From positions 6,981,001 to 7,045,000 of the forward strand of contig JAKJHU010000046.1 of assembly GCA_022316685.1 (NCBI GenBank): a stretch of 64,000 nucleotides of DNA, read 5' to 3'. This stretch comes from Progne subis subis (Eukaryota; Chordata; Aves; Passeriformes; Hirundinidae). Under the pieces are notes generated by a model. The model made no database searches and was not told the DNA's origin. It saw only the letters and a list, made by a program, of their open reading frames with translations. A program made the translations under genes and the position numbers. This document shows positions 35,703 through 63,026 of the stretch, piece by piece (position 1 is the first letter of the stretch; each line of letters starts with the position of its first letter).

Positions 35703-38700
35703 TGCCAGAGGTGTCAGGAGAGTTACACAACACAACTTCCATTTATTATACAACTTCTCATAAAAGCAAAGAAAAAATAAGTTGCACTTGACATGAAAAT
35801 AAGTATGCCAATATAAAATCTGTATATATCTGAAATCTGTATTCAAAACATTACAGTACTTTCCAAACACTTTAAGGATTGGACCTGACTAACTTTTTGG
35901 AACAGCTGCTCTTTCTTAATCCTTCCTTAGTTTATCCATCTCATAAATTTACCTCATCTCTGTACTGGGGTTGGAAGTTGTAGGTGTGGACACAGAAGTT
36001 TGAGTGCTGAGCTACACCATAGCCCAGAGGTTCCCTTGAGGTCAAACCATGACACCAGAGTCAAACTTGATAGAGATACTGATCAAAATCTTGATCTCTA
36101 ACAATACTCTGTTTATTTTAAAATGCTCTCTTTAGAACCTTACAGCAAAACTAATGTGAAAAGATGTAAATGGGTGCCTGAATAGTATTCTCAGCAGACA
36201 GGTGACACAGCTGCTGAGAAGAGGCAGGGGGACTTCAACCCGGAGCTTAGTGTCACATCCTCAAAGATGGACAGCTTTGAAACTCAGCTGCTGCACGGTT
36301 ATTCGGAGGCAGATCTACAGTCCACACTTCTGCACCTAACAGCTGGAGCAGACACACCCAGGAAATGCCTGGAGAAGGATCCTGCACTACGCTGGGGACC
36401 CCCTTCCCCAGCACTGTCAGTGAATCCCCAGCGTTCCAAAGCGTGGCTGCTTCCGAGGACTCCAAGGCAGCCACAGGCAGCGCAGTTGTGGGGGTCACTC
36501 GGACAAAGAGCAATGAGAAATGCTGTGCATGTGGGTCACATGCCAATCCACACTGTTCTTCACATGCCAAGGTACAGCCAAAGATATGATCTGTACGAAA
36601 ATGGGATTTAAATATCTGTTCAGACTCAGAACATTTGGATAGGAGATGCAGAAAGCAGCCTGCTCACCAGGACAGACTTCAGAGATCCTCTAGACAGTGG
36701 GAGAGACCCACTAATTACTGCATCATAATTGACCAAAATTATTCCTTGTATAGTATTACCAATATGTACTAGAAACTAACTGGAGAAATATCTTCTTTTT
36801 CTTCACTGCTCTATGTGCAGCTGTGTGTTTTGATTTTGTGTAATCTTTGTGAAATCTATATATATTTTCAGTAATTTTCTTAACAAGGTAGTGCAAATTA
36901 AAGTTTTAGGATTAATTAACATGATTTAACCAATTAAAACTGAAGATAGAGGCAGCTCACATCTGTCCTTTGAAGAACAGATTTGCCAGTCTGGGAGGAA
37001 CAGTGTGAACCCTTTCTGACTTTTGCCATTACATTACCTTCTAAGAGATTTGTTCTTGAAGAAAAGAGGTCTCCAGTCTCAGATGGCCATAAATAAAACA
37101 ACATTTAATTGGACTGTGACTATGGAACCAACTGAGAGCACTCTACTTTTGAAGACAAATAAGCAATTTAATATTAAGGTGTGTCTAAACTAAGCCCTCT
37201 GTATAATTTAATTTCTGTGCCTTGCCAGGTTGTTTTTCTATTTTTTTTTCTCTTTCACATTATGTTACATTTCCCCTCAGGACTGAATCTATTGGTAGAC
37301 ATGACATTGCTCTTATGTAGCCTTCATAGCACCCATCTGACACCTGTAAAATATTAAACTGTAAGAATGTGTGTTAAAGTCAGTTAGCCTGGATAAGTGG
37401 GTTCTACAGATAAATGGGTTTGTTTGGGAGAGAGCACCACAGCCTCTGTCTGTATCACTGAAGGGTAAATTCCTAAAGAGTCAGGATGCTGTAGATAACC
37501 ATTAAATCACAGAAGGAAGTCATGTCACCTGCAGTGCACACTCCTCCTCCCTGCTGCAGCTGAAACTGTTGCAATACAATGAAGTTTCAATTTTGCCTGT
37601 TGCATTTTCTACAGTTTTCTTCATATTTAGTTCACATACGGGCTTTGAATACCTAAGTCTCACAGTCTGGGGGTTTCATGATGCAAATAATTTCTTAGAG
37701 ATTATTGATAAAGCCCAAACAGGATCAGTCTTTCCACGTCTGCTGTACCCTAACTTAGACCCAGGGATGTGCTTTCTCCAGAGAACACCTGAACCAAAGT
37801 TCTGCCAGCACTTCCAGGGACAGTAGTGCGAAAGGGGACAGGAATGTTCTTCTGTTGCTTTTGGGACATGCAAGCACCACTGGGAGCCCCTCTTCACAGC
37901 GTGGGCCATGGCACTGCCGAGTTTGTGGCCACAGTTCTCTCTGCTGGGCGAGAGCATCACAACCTGTGTGCTCCTGGCAAATGTTACGTGCTGAGACCAG
38001 GAGCACCCAGGTCAAACCCACACATGGGACGAGGCCAGGGATGATAAAGCCTTGTTATTACATTTTCTTTCTGTTATGCCTGTCACTACTTACGATACTC
38101 TCTTGTCCCACACTAACCTCCCATTCCTGCAGGTTTACACTTAAAACATTACTTGACAGTTATTATTATGTCATCTTACTCCCTAAGCATTGGTTAGCAA
38201 ACTCTTCTGTCAGCTCTTTGTACTTTTTCTCATCAGGCAGTTCTTCCAAGCATATAGCTACAGTTGGCTCTTCTTCTGTGAACTTCCTCCAGCTTGGCTT
38301 CCCGGTAACGAGGTGCAGAGAACTTGCACTCACCTTTTCCAGATGCTATCGCACGTCAGTTCCAAGAAGAGACTCACTTGCTCTTTCCCTGTGGTGTGTC
38401 TCCATGACCCCCAAATCATATTGACATTTTTAACTGTTGCATCGCCCAGAAAATTCAAATGCAAATGCAGAGGTCTTCCTTGATCAGCACAGCGGTCACC
38501 GTATCTTTTCTGCCCTAAGTGAAAAGGAAGACCTCGGATCTCATCTTTCCAACAAACATTACTCTTTCTGTAGAGACCTCCGATTGTTTTCTAACTTTTC
38601 ACACTAATCACGTGAATTGGCTTATTTATGTCAGGGAGAGGAACGATAGGAAGTATTAACTAACCCTGGGCTGGTGGTCAGAGTAAAGCAAAAACAAAGC

Positions 38701-38811
38701 TGGTTTCCAGTTCTCTGCGCTGAGACTGATTTTCCATTGTCGTTCCACATTATCTTCCCATTTAAGTCTGCTCATGCAATCCTGTTGTGCATCCTGTAAT
38801 TCTCTTTTAGT

Positions 38812-39110
38812 AGGTTTAAAACAAACAAAAGGAAGTACTTTTTCACACAGTGCATAATTAAATTATGAAACTTGTTGCCATGGGAAGCGCTGGATGCCAA
38901 AAAGTCTAAATGGGTTCAGAAAAAGAGGAGAGAAATTAATGGAGGATAGGTACATTGATGAGCATTAAACATAGTAGCTTGCTCACAGTGTTTGGCTCAG
39001 GAAGCCCTTTCAGAGCTGTTTGATGAAAGCAGGAAAGGATTTTTCTGCTGGTGGCTGTTGCTCCCACAGCTCTCCTCAGTAGCCTCTTCTGGTCACTGGC
39101 AGGAAGAAAA
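38812..39110 (+). mobile_element. Old CR1-family LINE 3' region
   Basis: Recognisable CR1 3' motifs in order: AAAGGAAGTACTTTTTCACA, a diverged GTGG-AACTTGTTGCC block, GATGCCAAAAAGTCTAAATG, GGGTTCAGAAAAAGAGGAG, then AATGGAGGATAGGTACATTG. The downstream part decays to unrecognisable sequence. Orientation is plus, opposite to the genes. Confidence 0.75.
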
Positions 39111-42100
39111 CATTGGAGTTAATGGTCTCAGTAAAGCAGCTTCAGAGCTCCTCTCCTAACGAGACACACAGATGTCAACAGATGCCTGTAAGTTTAAAAA
39201 ATACAATCTTTAAACCAAAAATTGACTTCTCTTTGGACATTTTTATCAGATCTGATCGAGCTGACTCTAATATGTGCTGTTTACAGCAAAGTGTATGACT
39301 GAAATGGGGAATTTTAAGGTTTCAGAATAGCTAGATTTATTGGCTCAGCCAAAAGTTTGATTTTGCAAATATTAAAGGCTGGATCAACTTCACTGGGGGC
39401 TGATGTCGAGAGGAAACCTGTTATCTGTGCTGTGAAAGTTGTATCTGCTCCTGGAGCTCTCTCCTCACTGAACAAATGCTCCCACCGGCCGTTGTGGTGC
39501 CGTCTCTTGTTGTTGACATTGCTCTGTAATTGCTGGTTTATCAGTCCCTCCTCAGACTTCTCAATTTGTCCAGGCTGACAAGCAAGATGACCAGAGTTGT
39601 ATGAGCACACAGAGGAAGGACAGGGAGGCAGCTGGTGAGGAAGGAGAGGAGGGCAGGCTGCTGAGACAGGGAGTGAGCCCTGGCCCTTTGGCTCACTCTC
39701 GTCTGGGCAAAGAGCATCACCCCACAGGCTGCACCTGCTGCACCAGTCTGTGAGGGAGGGAAAACTAGCCCATAATTTTGATAGCATCGTGAGTTGCTTT
39801 AATTTCTTGTTCTGTGTTTGGCTGCAAAACGTGTTGTCTGATTTCATCTGCATTGCTTTGTCATGGAGGTGTCTTTCATCATTTAGAATGACAATATCTC
39901 ATTTTAGTTACAGCCTTGTTTCCAAATGTCTCCTGCATTAGCTCAGACTATGTGTAACTGCCTTAGTTACTGCAGAAAAATTCACTTAGGCATGGTAATG
40001 AATAGACTGAAGTGATTTATTTCTGTTGTTGAGAAAATTGTATGTGTTTATCTACATTATGTTGTCTAAATGCACGTGGTTAAAAGCCAGAAAAGAGTCT
40101 GTTGGCTGAGGGCCTGCCTCACTTGGAAAGTAATGACAATGCAAGAGAATCAGATTCAGAGGCTTAATTTTCTCTTTGTCACCAGAAACCCCAAGGTACA
40201 GAATGTTACCTTTGATTTTGAAGAGTATTTCAGATCCTTTGCTTGAAGGAAGGAGGTCAGACTGCACTATCTGACCAAATTATCCACCTGCTACTGTAAC
40301 TCCATCCCATAATACTTTAGCATCTCAAAGTTATTGACTCAAATTTCCTAAACTTCGCTATAGTTCATCATCTTGTATGACTCCTGGAAGTATGAACTTG
40401 TGGACTCTATGGAAAGAAAGCTTACATTGAAGCAAAGTCTTAGGAGCAGCACTGATTCTCTTCTTTTGTCTAAGTGGTACTGAGATGGAGAGATGGACTC
40501 CCTGGACCACAGTGCCAAATGAGAGGGAGAGGATCATGGTTCAGCAACTCTGGACTGGAAACTGGGGGCCTGGACCCCTACCTTTGTCACATCATGCTGC
40601 TGTTGGAGTTCTTGTCACCACATCCGTGTCTGTTTGTGCATGTTCATCCGCTCCTCAACTTTTAGACTAAATTCCTCTACAGGTATGAATGCCATTCAGT
40701 GTATATTGGTGGGAAGCTCTTGGAATGTCCTTAATTTAAGCACTAATTAAAACACAAAAGCAGTGGTCTAAATGTTCAAGCCAAAGTCTTGGGAAAAAAA
40801 CTATTAAAGTATTTAATAACTCTGCTTCATTAACAATGAAAAAATGATACTCCATGAAAAACTATGATCAAGCTTTATTTCTGTCACTCAGTTATTAAAA
40901 TACCAATCCTGAGCTTTTCCAGTGCCAATTATTCTGGTATCTGCAGACTGGGGTGCACTACTCATGCTGCAGAGTATTCCCTAGAAATAATAGGTTAAAA
41001 TAAACAGCCAACCCAAGCCCAAAGGCAAAGAGCTAGTCCTGGACAACAGGCAAGATAATCAGGGAATAACTAACATGGATAATCAGCAAATCATTCAAAT
41101 GAATTGATTTGGCTCTGGCTGGCGTCCCTGTTTCTGTCTGAAAGCTTCAGTGAAATCTAAATAAGTGGCAGTTATCTTACTGCCTCTTCCTGTTATCTGA
41201 CTGTAATGACAGCAGAGAAGAGAGGGGAAATCATGTCTTTGAACAGGATCATGGCCTTTCATTTAAAGTAAATACTGCATCAAAATGGAAACTGCCTGAA
41301 AAGTACATCTGCCTTGGCTTAGTCCTGAGCAGATTAAATAATGTATTAAAACCAGACAGTATCAGTTTCTTGCAATGGCTTCAGCACCTTCACTGCAAAT
41401 GTGCACACAGAGAATCAGAAAGTGCTATTTATAATGACCTGAAGGTGGCTAACAGGACAGCGTGAGGTAGCTGTGAAGAGTTAAAATTCAGCCAAGGCAT
41501 CTGTATTTTATGTTTCAATAAATGCCTTCAACATTAAAAAAATCACAATAGGAAAATTTAAAGGGAGTGATGCTTATCCCAGATTCAGCAATGCACTTGT
41601 AGCATCCAAGTCAAAAACACTGCCTCCTTAGGATCCCATGTAGCTGATGAGGAGAAGCACACAGGGCACGGAGAATGAACCATCCCTTGAGGTTCCTGCC
41701 TGTCTCCCCTGGCACTGGGTGTCGAAGGTTCTGACCTGGGTACCTCCATACAAATGCCTAAATGAGCACAGGCTGAATTCAGGCCATACCTTGCTTTGGA
41801 AGGAGAACTGGGGGCCAAGAGGTGGCTTGACAACAAGAGCACAATGTCCAACAAAACTTCACCTGTGCTGCTGAGCTCCATCAAAACCAGCCCCAGCTGT
41901 TGAAGGGGTGGTGAGGACTGAACTCCATCGTCTGGCACACCAAACTCCGTATGGGTTTAAGACTGGGCCCCTCAGCACCCCAAACGCAAGTGGCAGCGCT
42001 TGCAGCTCCACGAACACAAGAGCAAACTGTGGCATGGGAAGAGGAACATGGGCTGTGCTTTGACAGCAGCCTTTGCTGGCAGGCCAGGGAGGCAGCTCTC

Positions 42101-42299
42101 AAAGCAGGGCAGCATGAATTGCCAGCACTCCTGTGTTCTCACCCTTCTCTTTCACCAGGGGTGGGTACTCACTTCTCAGGGGCTGCTCGCACAGCAGGAA
42201 TGCCACAGAGAGAGGAGGAATTTTTCTGTAATACTTGGATACTGGCTGTGCAAGATTTGTACTTTCCCTTAGAGCAAGAAGAAAAGGTCCAAATTAACT
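39111..42299. other. Intergenic DNA, no gene recognised
   Basis: Unique sequence with moderate GC patches (39560-39740, 41640-42260). Frames up to about 180 codons on either strand show no known domain. Confidence 0.4.
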
Positions 42300-43170
42300 T
42301 CCTTAATAACACCCTTTTTAATTCTTAAAACCCCCTAGGTGTCAAATTTTATTGTAGATCCAACATCTTTTTCAACAGAGTCTGAACAATTTCATGAGGA
42401 ATATGAGAAATGACAGGAAAGCGTAATACATTTGTACTTAAAGCTTTGTTTTATTTTACTTCTATAACTTTAAAAATGTTTTGACCCTGTTTTATTGGAA
42501 AGAAAATAAACTAAGTGAGGCTTCAACCCAAACAGTTTTTCATGGCAGTAGGCATAAACTCTGGAAAATAAAATGAAAGCTAAAAATGTTCAGGGACTAT
42601 TAAATGTAATGGAAAAAAAACACCTATCACTTAACTGAAGTTTTGCTGCTAAGGCAGTTTTATGTTTGCTATTCTCAGGTACTAACATTTATGATAGTAA
42701 CCTTTATAAAGTCAATTTAATTATCTTTATCTTTTTACAAATAAAAAATTTAGTTGTCCTACAATGAAAATCAATTGTCAACATAAGCTATGGTTAACAT
42801 CTAATAAAACAGCCCTCTGTAAATCCATGATTAATAAGATTGGCTTCTGTATTAACTAACAGACATCATAAAATTTTCTTCCTTGCAATAATTTGTATAT
42901 TCAAGGTTCATCCTGCTGGACTGAGTTTCCTAAAATAAACTGTTAGAGTGAATGAACAAAATTTTGGCACCTATCATTATTATATTACAGCCATTTAAAT
43001 ATATATCTGTAGGTGAATGGTTTCCAAATTAATGTTATATTTTAATTAAGTCAGAGAAGATGGTGGCTATAGCAAATGATAAGTGATTCACTTCTTTATT
43101 TCCTTTACCTTCTGAACATAATGACAACGCTGCTTAGGTTTTATTTTGAGCGTTAGAAGAAGCTAATTGA
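42300..43170. other. AT-rich unique block, possible non-coding element
   Basis: Repeat-free AT-rich DNA with GTTAAC/ATTAAT and TTATC cores (around 42715-42840) and no coding potential. Conserved non-coding DNA is plausible; not demonstrable from one sequence. Confidence 0.3.
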
Positions 43171-43240
43171 AATGTGAAAAACCAATTTCCCAAAACAATC
43201 TTTACATATGACAGGGATGACTTAAGCTCTTCTGCGTTGC

Positions 43241-43376
43241 CAAAAATACTCACAAACCAACAACAAAACCAAACAACCCACCCCTTCCAAACCCAACCAA
43301 CCAATCAAAAACCACACCAAAATAACCCCAACAACCAAACCAACCCCCATCCCCCCCAACCAAACTGGAATTTACT
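43241..43376 (+). repeat. G-free A/C low-complexity tract
   Basis: About 136 bases without a single G and with few T, made of imperfect CCAA, AACC and CCCC units. Confidence 0.9.
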
Positions 43377-46300
43377 CCCTTCAAAACATATTCACAAATT
43401 TCTACTTCCAAAGTGGGAGCAGTGGTGCTCAGATTCAGCCCATAAGACAGAGGGTGTCTCTGCCCTCGCTGTGATACACACTGCCTCAGGACCGGTGGGA
43501 TCCAGCGCCACTGCAGGCAGGGCTGAGCCTCAGATGAATTTGGGTCTAGTTTTTAAGAGCAGAACAATAACCTCACACCTATCCTGAAAGGTCCCCAAGC
43601 CATTTCACAAAGTAGGGGAAGCAGATGTGCGTGAAGGACCTGTAAAAGAGCATAGAGAACTAGGCAGGAAAACGACAACCCCCCTTCCCAGGCAAACCCT
43701 TCCAAACACCATGGAACCTTTTGGCCACTGGAGACCTAACAGGGCCTTTGATGGGTTTTGGGTTTTTTAGGGATAATTTCTACTCTCAGTGTGTACTTTG
43801 GAAAATGGAGATCCTGATCCTTCATCTTACTACTTTACTGTAAGTCAAGTGATTGCAGCAGAATTAGCAAGACTGGACTTGTGCAGTGACAAATCAGTCC
43901 TTGGAGAAGCACCAGTCATTATTATCTTGTGAATGGAGGAAGAGAAGTATCTTCTTGTGCATTTAATCTGTTTTAAAGTGCTAAAAAAGCATGTATTAGT
44001 TCCTGCTAGTTGTTATTTTTTGCCTTACAAAAATTCCATGTTAATTAGGGAAAATACATATATATATATTTAAATTAACCTCTAGCAATGAAAACTCTTT
44101 ACCACGTTAAAAAAAAAAGTAGCTTTAGTGCTCTGGACATTCTCAAAATAAATTTACATACATATATATATATATACATATGTTGACAAGAACTGAGAAG
44201 CTCTGAAAAAATTGAGTCTACTTTTATGTGATATTTCTGTTTATTTTATTCCTTCATTTGATCATTATAATAAAGGAAATGCCCTTACCAAGTTCAAAGT
44301 TTTGGTCATTGTGCCTCATTCTCCGAAGTACGATGATTAGGTTACAAACAGATCAAGAGTGAAAAAAGCATTTGAAGTACAACTAAGGAATTCAAGGGAA
44401 TATTTATATAGGTTTAATATTTTGGAGAAAAAGAAAGCAATCCAATTAACTTCCATTATTTTACAAAAATTTAACTTTGTGCCACCTGGAAGCTGACAAT
44501 CATCTCATAAAGCTGGAGAAAGCTGGAAAAATGGAACGATTTTCAGACCTAATACAAAAAGAGGCAGCTTGTTTCTAACCCTCTTCCCTGATGAGAGACT
44601 GCCAGACCAAGTATTTGCTCCTTTTTATCTGTTTGAAGAGCACTTGTGTAGCACTCTAGCCATGCCCTTCTGTTGGTAGCTAGACCCTTTTCTAGGGAGC
44701 CAAAGAGTATAGTAGAATTTTATAGAAATATAACATAGAAATGCAAACATTCATTTATTCATTTCACTGCATTCACTGTGCTTGTATTTTTAACGATTTC
44801 AAGACTGAGCACAGCAGCGCTGCTTGGATTGAGCTTGTGCTCACTCCTCCACGGACAGCTTTGCTAGGTGGTCTGCATCTCACCTATAGAACCCCGTCAC
44901 TTGAAGCCTATGAATGCAAAGCAGAGCATGATTTATTGTTGTTGAACTTTAGAAAGTACCTGCATGGGTAGGCGTGCAGTTTATACAGCATTGCCCTCTA
45001 CCATAAAGAGTAGTTTGTAACAGGGAAAGAAAGGAATTAGTCATCAAATGGTTGTAAACACTTGTTTAAAATGCATAAATTTTAAAATACATAGTTAGCG
45101 AATACACTTCTTTCCCTGTTTTTAATGCTCACAAATTAGAACTTTCATTTTTCCCCTTACATCTCTTTTTGATGAAAAAGGAATGTTAACTTTATTTTTC
45201 CAGTGCTTCCTGGTTTAATTTTTTTCTTTTATCACTCCAAAGAGTTAAAGGCTTCCTCATGTTTCCTCTACCCTTTTAGCAGCTAATTGCAATGCTGACT
45301 GACACCTAACAGAAAAAAGAGAAAACAGTCTAGCAACTCTGCACCTTCTCCTCACTCCTCTCTAGCCCCACACAATTGTTTGAGACCTAAAATAAAAGCA
45401 GTCATCAATAGCAGCCAGTCAGCTTGGTCTTCTTTTCTCTCTTCAAATAAACATTGCACCTCCCAACAACTCTGATGCAGCAAGTGCTGCAGCTCCCTGA
45501 TTTCCAAGAGGAAGCAGGAAATTTCCTTTCCTTGCTTTCCTCCTGGCTGCTCATTTTTTCACTTGAAAACTGGTGACTCCTGTTTGTGCTTCTTGTGGCC
45601 CCCTTACTGCTTGTCTGCATTTCACCCTTTACATTTAAACTTATTTTTCCTTATTTCCCCACGCTGTATTAATTGTTCTAAGTTTGCTGTTAAATCAAGA
45701 GCTGTCTCACTTAACCATTAATCTAGAATCCAAATACTACTCATCAGCTGATTTAGAGTATGGCCGTACACTACAGCCCCAGTCATTACAACTCTCCCTT
45801 ATGCTCAGCTGGCTTGAGGCAGCCTGGGTGTGACCTGGCTAATTATCCTGTGGCTTTATACCCTTCTTGTAAAGGATGCCTGACACAGGGTAAAACCAAA
45901 CCACCAGGTAAGTGAGTCTGGACAGTGCCATGGCTTCCCTATGGATTAGTTCTGTGATTACTGCATGCACTCATTGTAAACATCTGTTGCTTTGTTTTTC
46001 TTACCTTTCCTTGTCGTACATCATACAATACACTAAGACAAATTAGCATTGCTTTTTGCTTTGGGCAATGCCTATGTGGTGGGGAACAGCAAGCAGGCCA
46101 GGACAAGGATTTAGTTACCAAGAGGGTCTACAGTCCTGCAGTAAAACCCAAGACATGCACTAGATCATCTGTTACACAAATATGGCCCTTCATTAAGCAA
46201 CCTGCTACTGAAGCTTGAGTATAGAATTCTCCACATGCAAGCATAAATTCAACATTAGATTTTGAAACTTTTTTTTAAACAGATGCTTGAGAAAAAGTTT

Positions 46301-48060
46301 AGCAAAACCTGTATTTGCAAGTCCCTGTTAGGAGCCAGTGCCTGAGCTCAGACCAACCTTTAGTGTTAGGGCCACCTAGTGGGAGAGGAGGCACGGACAG
46401 GGAGGCTGGGACATGTTCTACATCCAGATCCTTCGCCCTATTCACCTTTGGTGTGGCCTCTGGACAGCTGGGCCAACGGAACAAGGAGCAGCAGATCACT
46501 GCCAGTATTGCAAACAATGGACAACACGACGTTGAGGACTACTTTAGAAAAAGAAAGTGTGAAGCAGCCCCTAAAACTCGTACAGGTGTAAAGGAAAGCA
46601 GGCTGTGCCTGCACTGCAGGAACCTAACCACCAAGGTAGAGTTTCAAAGAGGATAAAGAGACAGGGAGCACAAAATATGGCATGATTTTGTGTATGCATG
46701 CCGGCTCAGTTACTGGCTAGTTGAGTTTGTTTGTTCATACTAATCCTGTCAAGTCCACAGGGAAAATGTAATAGGGTGAAAAGGCTTGTGCAAGGGCTCT
46801 CCCACTTTTTTTAGGCTATTCAAGACAGCTATGGGATTAACCCTTGGGGTTGCTTTTTAGTTAGTAAAGGATTTCTTGAACCATTGTGGAAAATTATGCT
46901 AGTATCTAGTCAGCGTTAACAAGCAGGTGGTGCAGAAAATTGATCCTAGAGCCTGGAGAATTAAGCCCATTAAGTCTTATGTGCCAGAATTTGACAGTAC
47001 TCCAAATACTCTGAAAGGAGGCTTGCAGTGTTTCAAGTACCTTATAGCAGGAAAAAGACTCAGTATATAAGGTAGGTATCAAGATGATACTAAACCGCCT
47101 CCCACTTAACCCAAAAAAACAAAGCTGTATTTGATCTTCTTAGTAATTTGAAAGGGAATTAATGCTTTTCCTCCTTCTACTGGACTATTGGAAAGCAATT
47201 AACTTTGCCCACAGCTGTGAAAGAAAGGATAAATAAGGAAGCAAGATAGGTGTTCAGACAGACAACTGATTAATGGTCTCCTTCATGCTAGAGTTCAGAA
47301 AATTAGTGCAAGGGTCACTTCATATGATGTCCTTTGGGCTCTAGCAGGACTGCAAGTGCTGTCTGAATGGTGTCAAGGGTATAACCATTAATACCTGGTC
47401 AAAGACAAATACACAGAGCACACAGTTGAAGATGTTAAGCCTGCAAGCTCAATACAGAAAAGTGAACAGTCTCCCAAATCATGTTTGGACAATTATCTAA
47501 GAACAGTGCTTCAATTAATGTTGCCTTTCAGCGTCTCTCCCTACTCCCATCATAATCCCATTCATCTACTTTGGGTTATTGCAGCTTGAAGTTTTCTTCA
47601 AGTTACCAGGGGCAGAACATGAAAAGAGCAGCTGGTCAAATGCTCCTGTAGAATCCTGGAAATAATTCACTATTATAATACAACACAGAAGCTGCATTTG
47701 TAACCAAGTTGACATGTTTTAATGTAAAGAAGCCTAGATCTTAAAGAAATGCCAGTTTATGATACAGAACCTGATATATATTGTGTCCCAACCATCACCT
47801 CACATCTGCAAGTTCAGAGGAAGAACAATGGGGTTCAAACAAACAAAAAACCCAAGACCCAGCAATGAGATTTCACAGAATGAAGAGGTACTGAAATAAA
47901 GCTACTGTCTCTTGTGAAACAAGGAAACAAACAATCCTCTTCTGACAGCACAAGATTTATGACAAAGCTGAAAATGTTTTAGTTAACCTAAACCTGGCAC
48001 CATAAGAAAGTTCAGTAAGTTTGTTTTACGCTGAGTGACGTGCTTGTACATTTGTTTTCC
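43377..48060. other. Intergenic DNA downstream of KIF11, no gene recognised
   Basis: AT-rich unique DNA with two TA microsatellites (44055-44070 and 44157-44182). No exon or repeat family recognised. Frames up to about 113 codons lack similarity. Confidence 0.4.
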
Positions 48061-48470
48061 ATGTATTAATTTATTTGAAGTATCACAGTAAAAAGAGAGG
48101 AACTGGAATAAAAAGCAGGTATAAAACCAGAACACTTATTTACAGCTAATTAATACATAAAATGGTAACTCATAATGCTGACAAAGCATATTTCCACATC
48201 CCTTTCTAGTATTTTAAATCTATGAAGAAACAAAAGAATTCTTATTTGACAACATACACATAACAGCACCATAATCGGTAGGTTGTTTTTTTTTTTTCCT
48301 TAAAACTTCACAAGCTGTGACATAAAAATGGGGCCAAGGCATGAGATTGGGCAGGGAAATATTTTGATTTAACTTTGCATCACTATATCAAGACACCAAG
48401 AACAACCAAAGAAAGTTATGGCTCAGTAAGAAAGAAATATTTAAAACCAGGGATCTGCAGAGGCTATATC
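48050..48470 (-). other. KIF11: KIF11 3' UTR (inferred)
   Basis: AT-rich sequence after the stop up to just beyond the AATAAA at 48075-48070. No coding signal. The end is inferred, and longer isoforms are possible. Confidence 0.5.
48070..48075 (-). promoter_or_regulatory. KIF11: Candidate KIF11 polyadenylation signal AATAAA
   Basis: TTTATT on the plus strand, about 395 bases after the stop codon, the nearest canonical hexamer I found downstream. Confidence 0.45.

Positions 48471-63026
<14,556 letters not shown>

Larger units (their letters stand above)
32741..38811. other. Intergenic DNA between HHEX and KIF11, left part
   Basis: No gene recognised. It holds a long poly(A) near 33.9 kb, a T run at about 34834-34853, a MIR-like fragment near 35.6 kb and otherwise unique, mostly AT-rich DNA. 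Frames of up to about 190 codons lack domains or matched splice sites. Confidence 0.4.

Noticed and set aside
37855..38424. 189-codon plus-strand frame
   Set aside because: Low-specificity composition, overlapping alternative frames, and no domain; likely chance.
39314..39853. 179-codon minus-strand frame
   Set aside because: No domain or family resemblance, and no supporting splice or start context.
43241..43376. Possible CRISPR-like or minisatellite array from the repeated CCAA-type units
   Set aside because: No fixed-length repeat or spacer; simple low-complexity sequence in a vertebrate genome.
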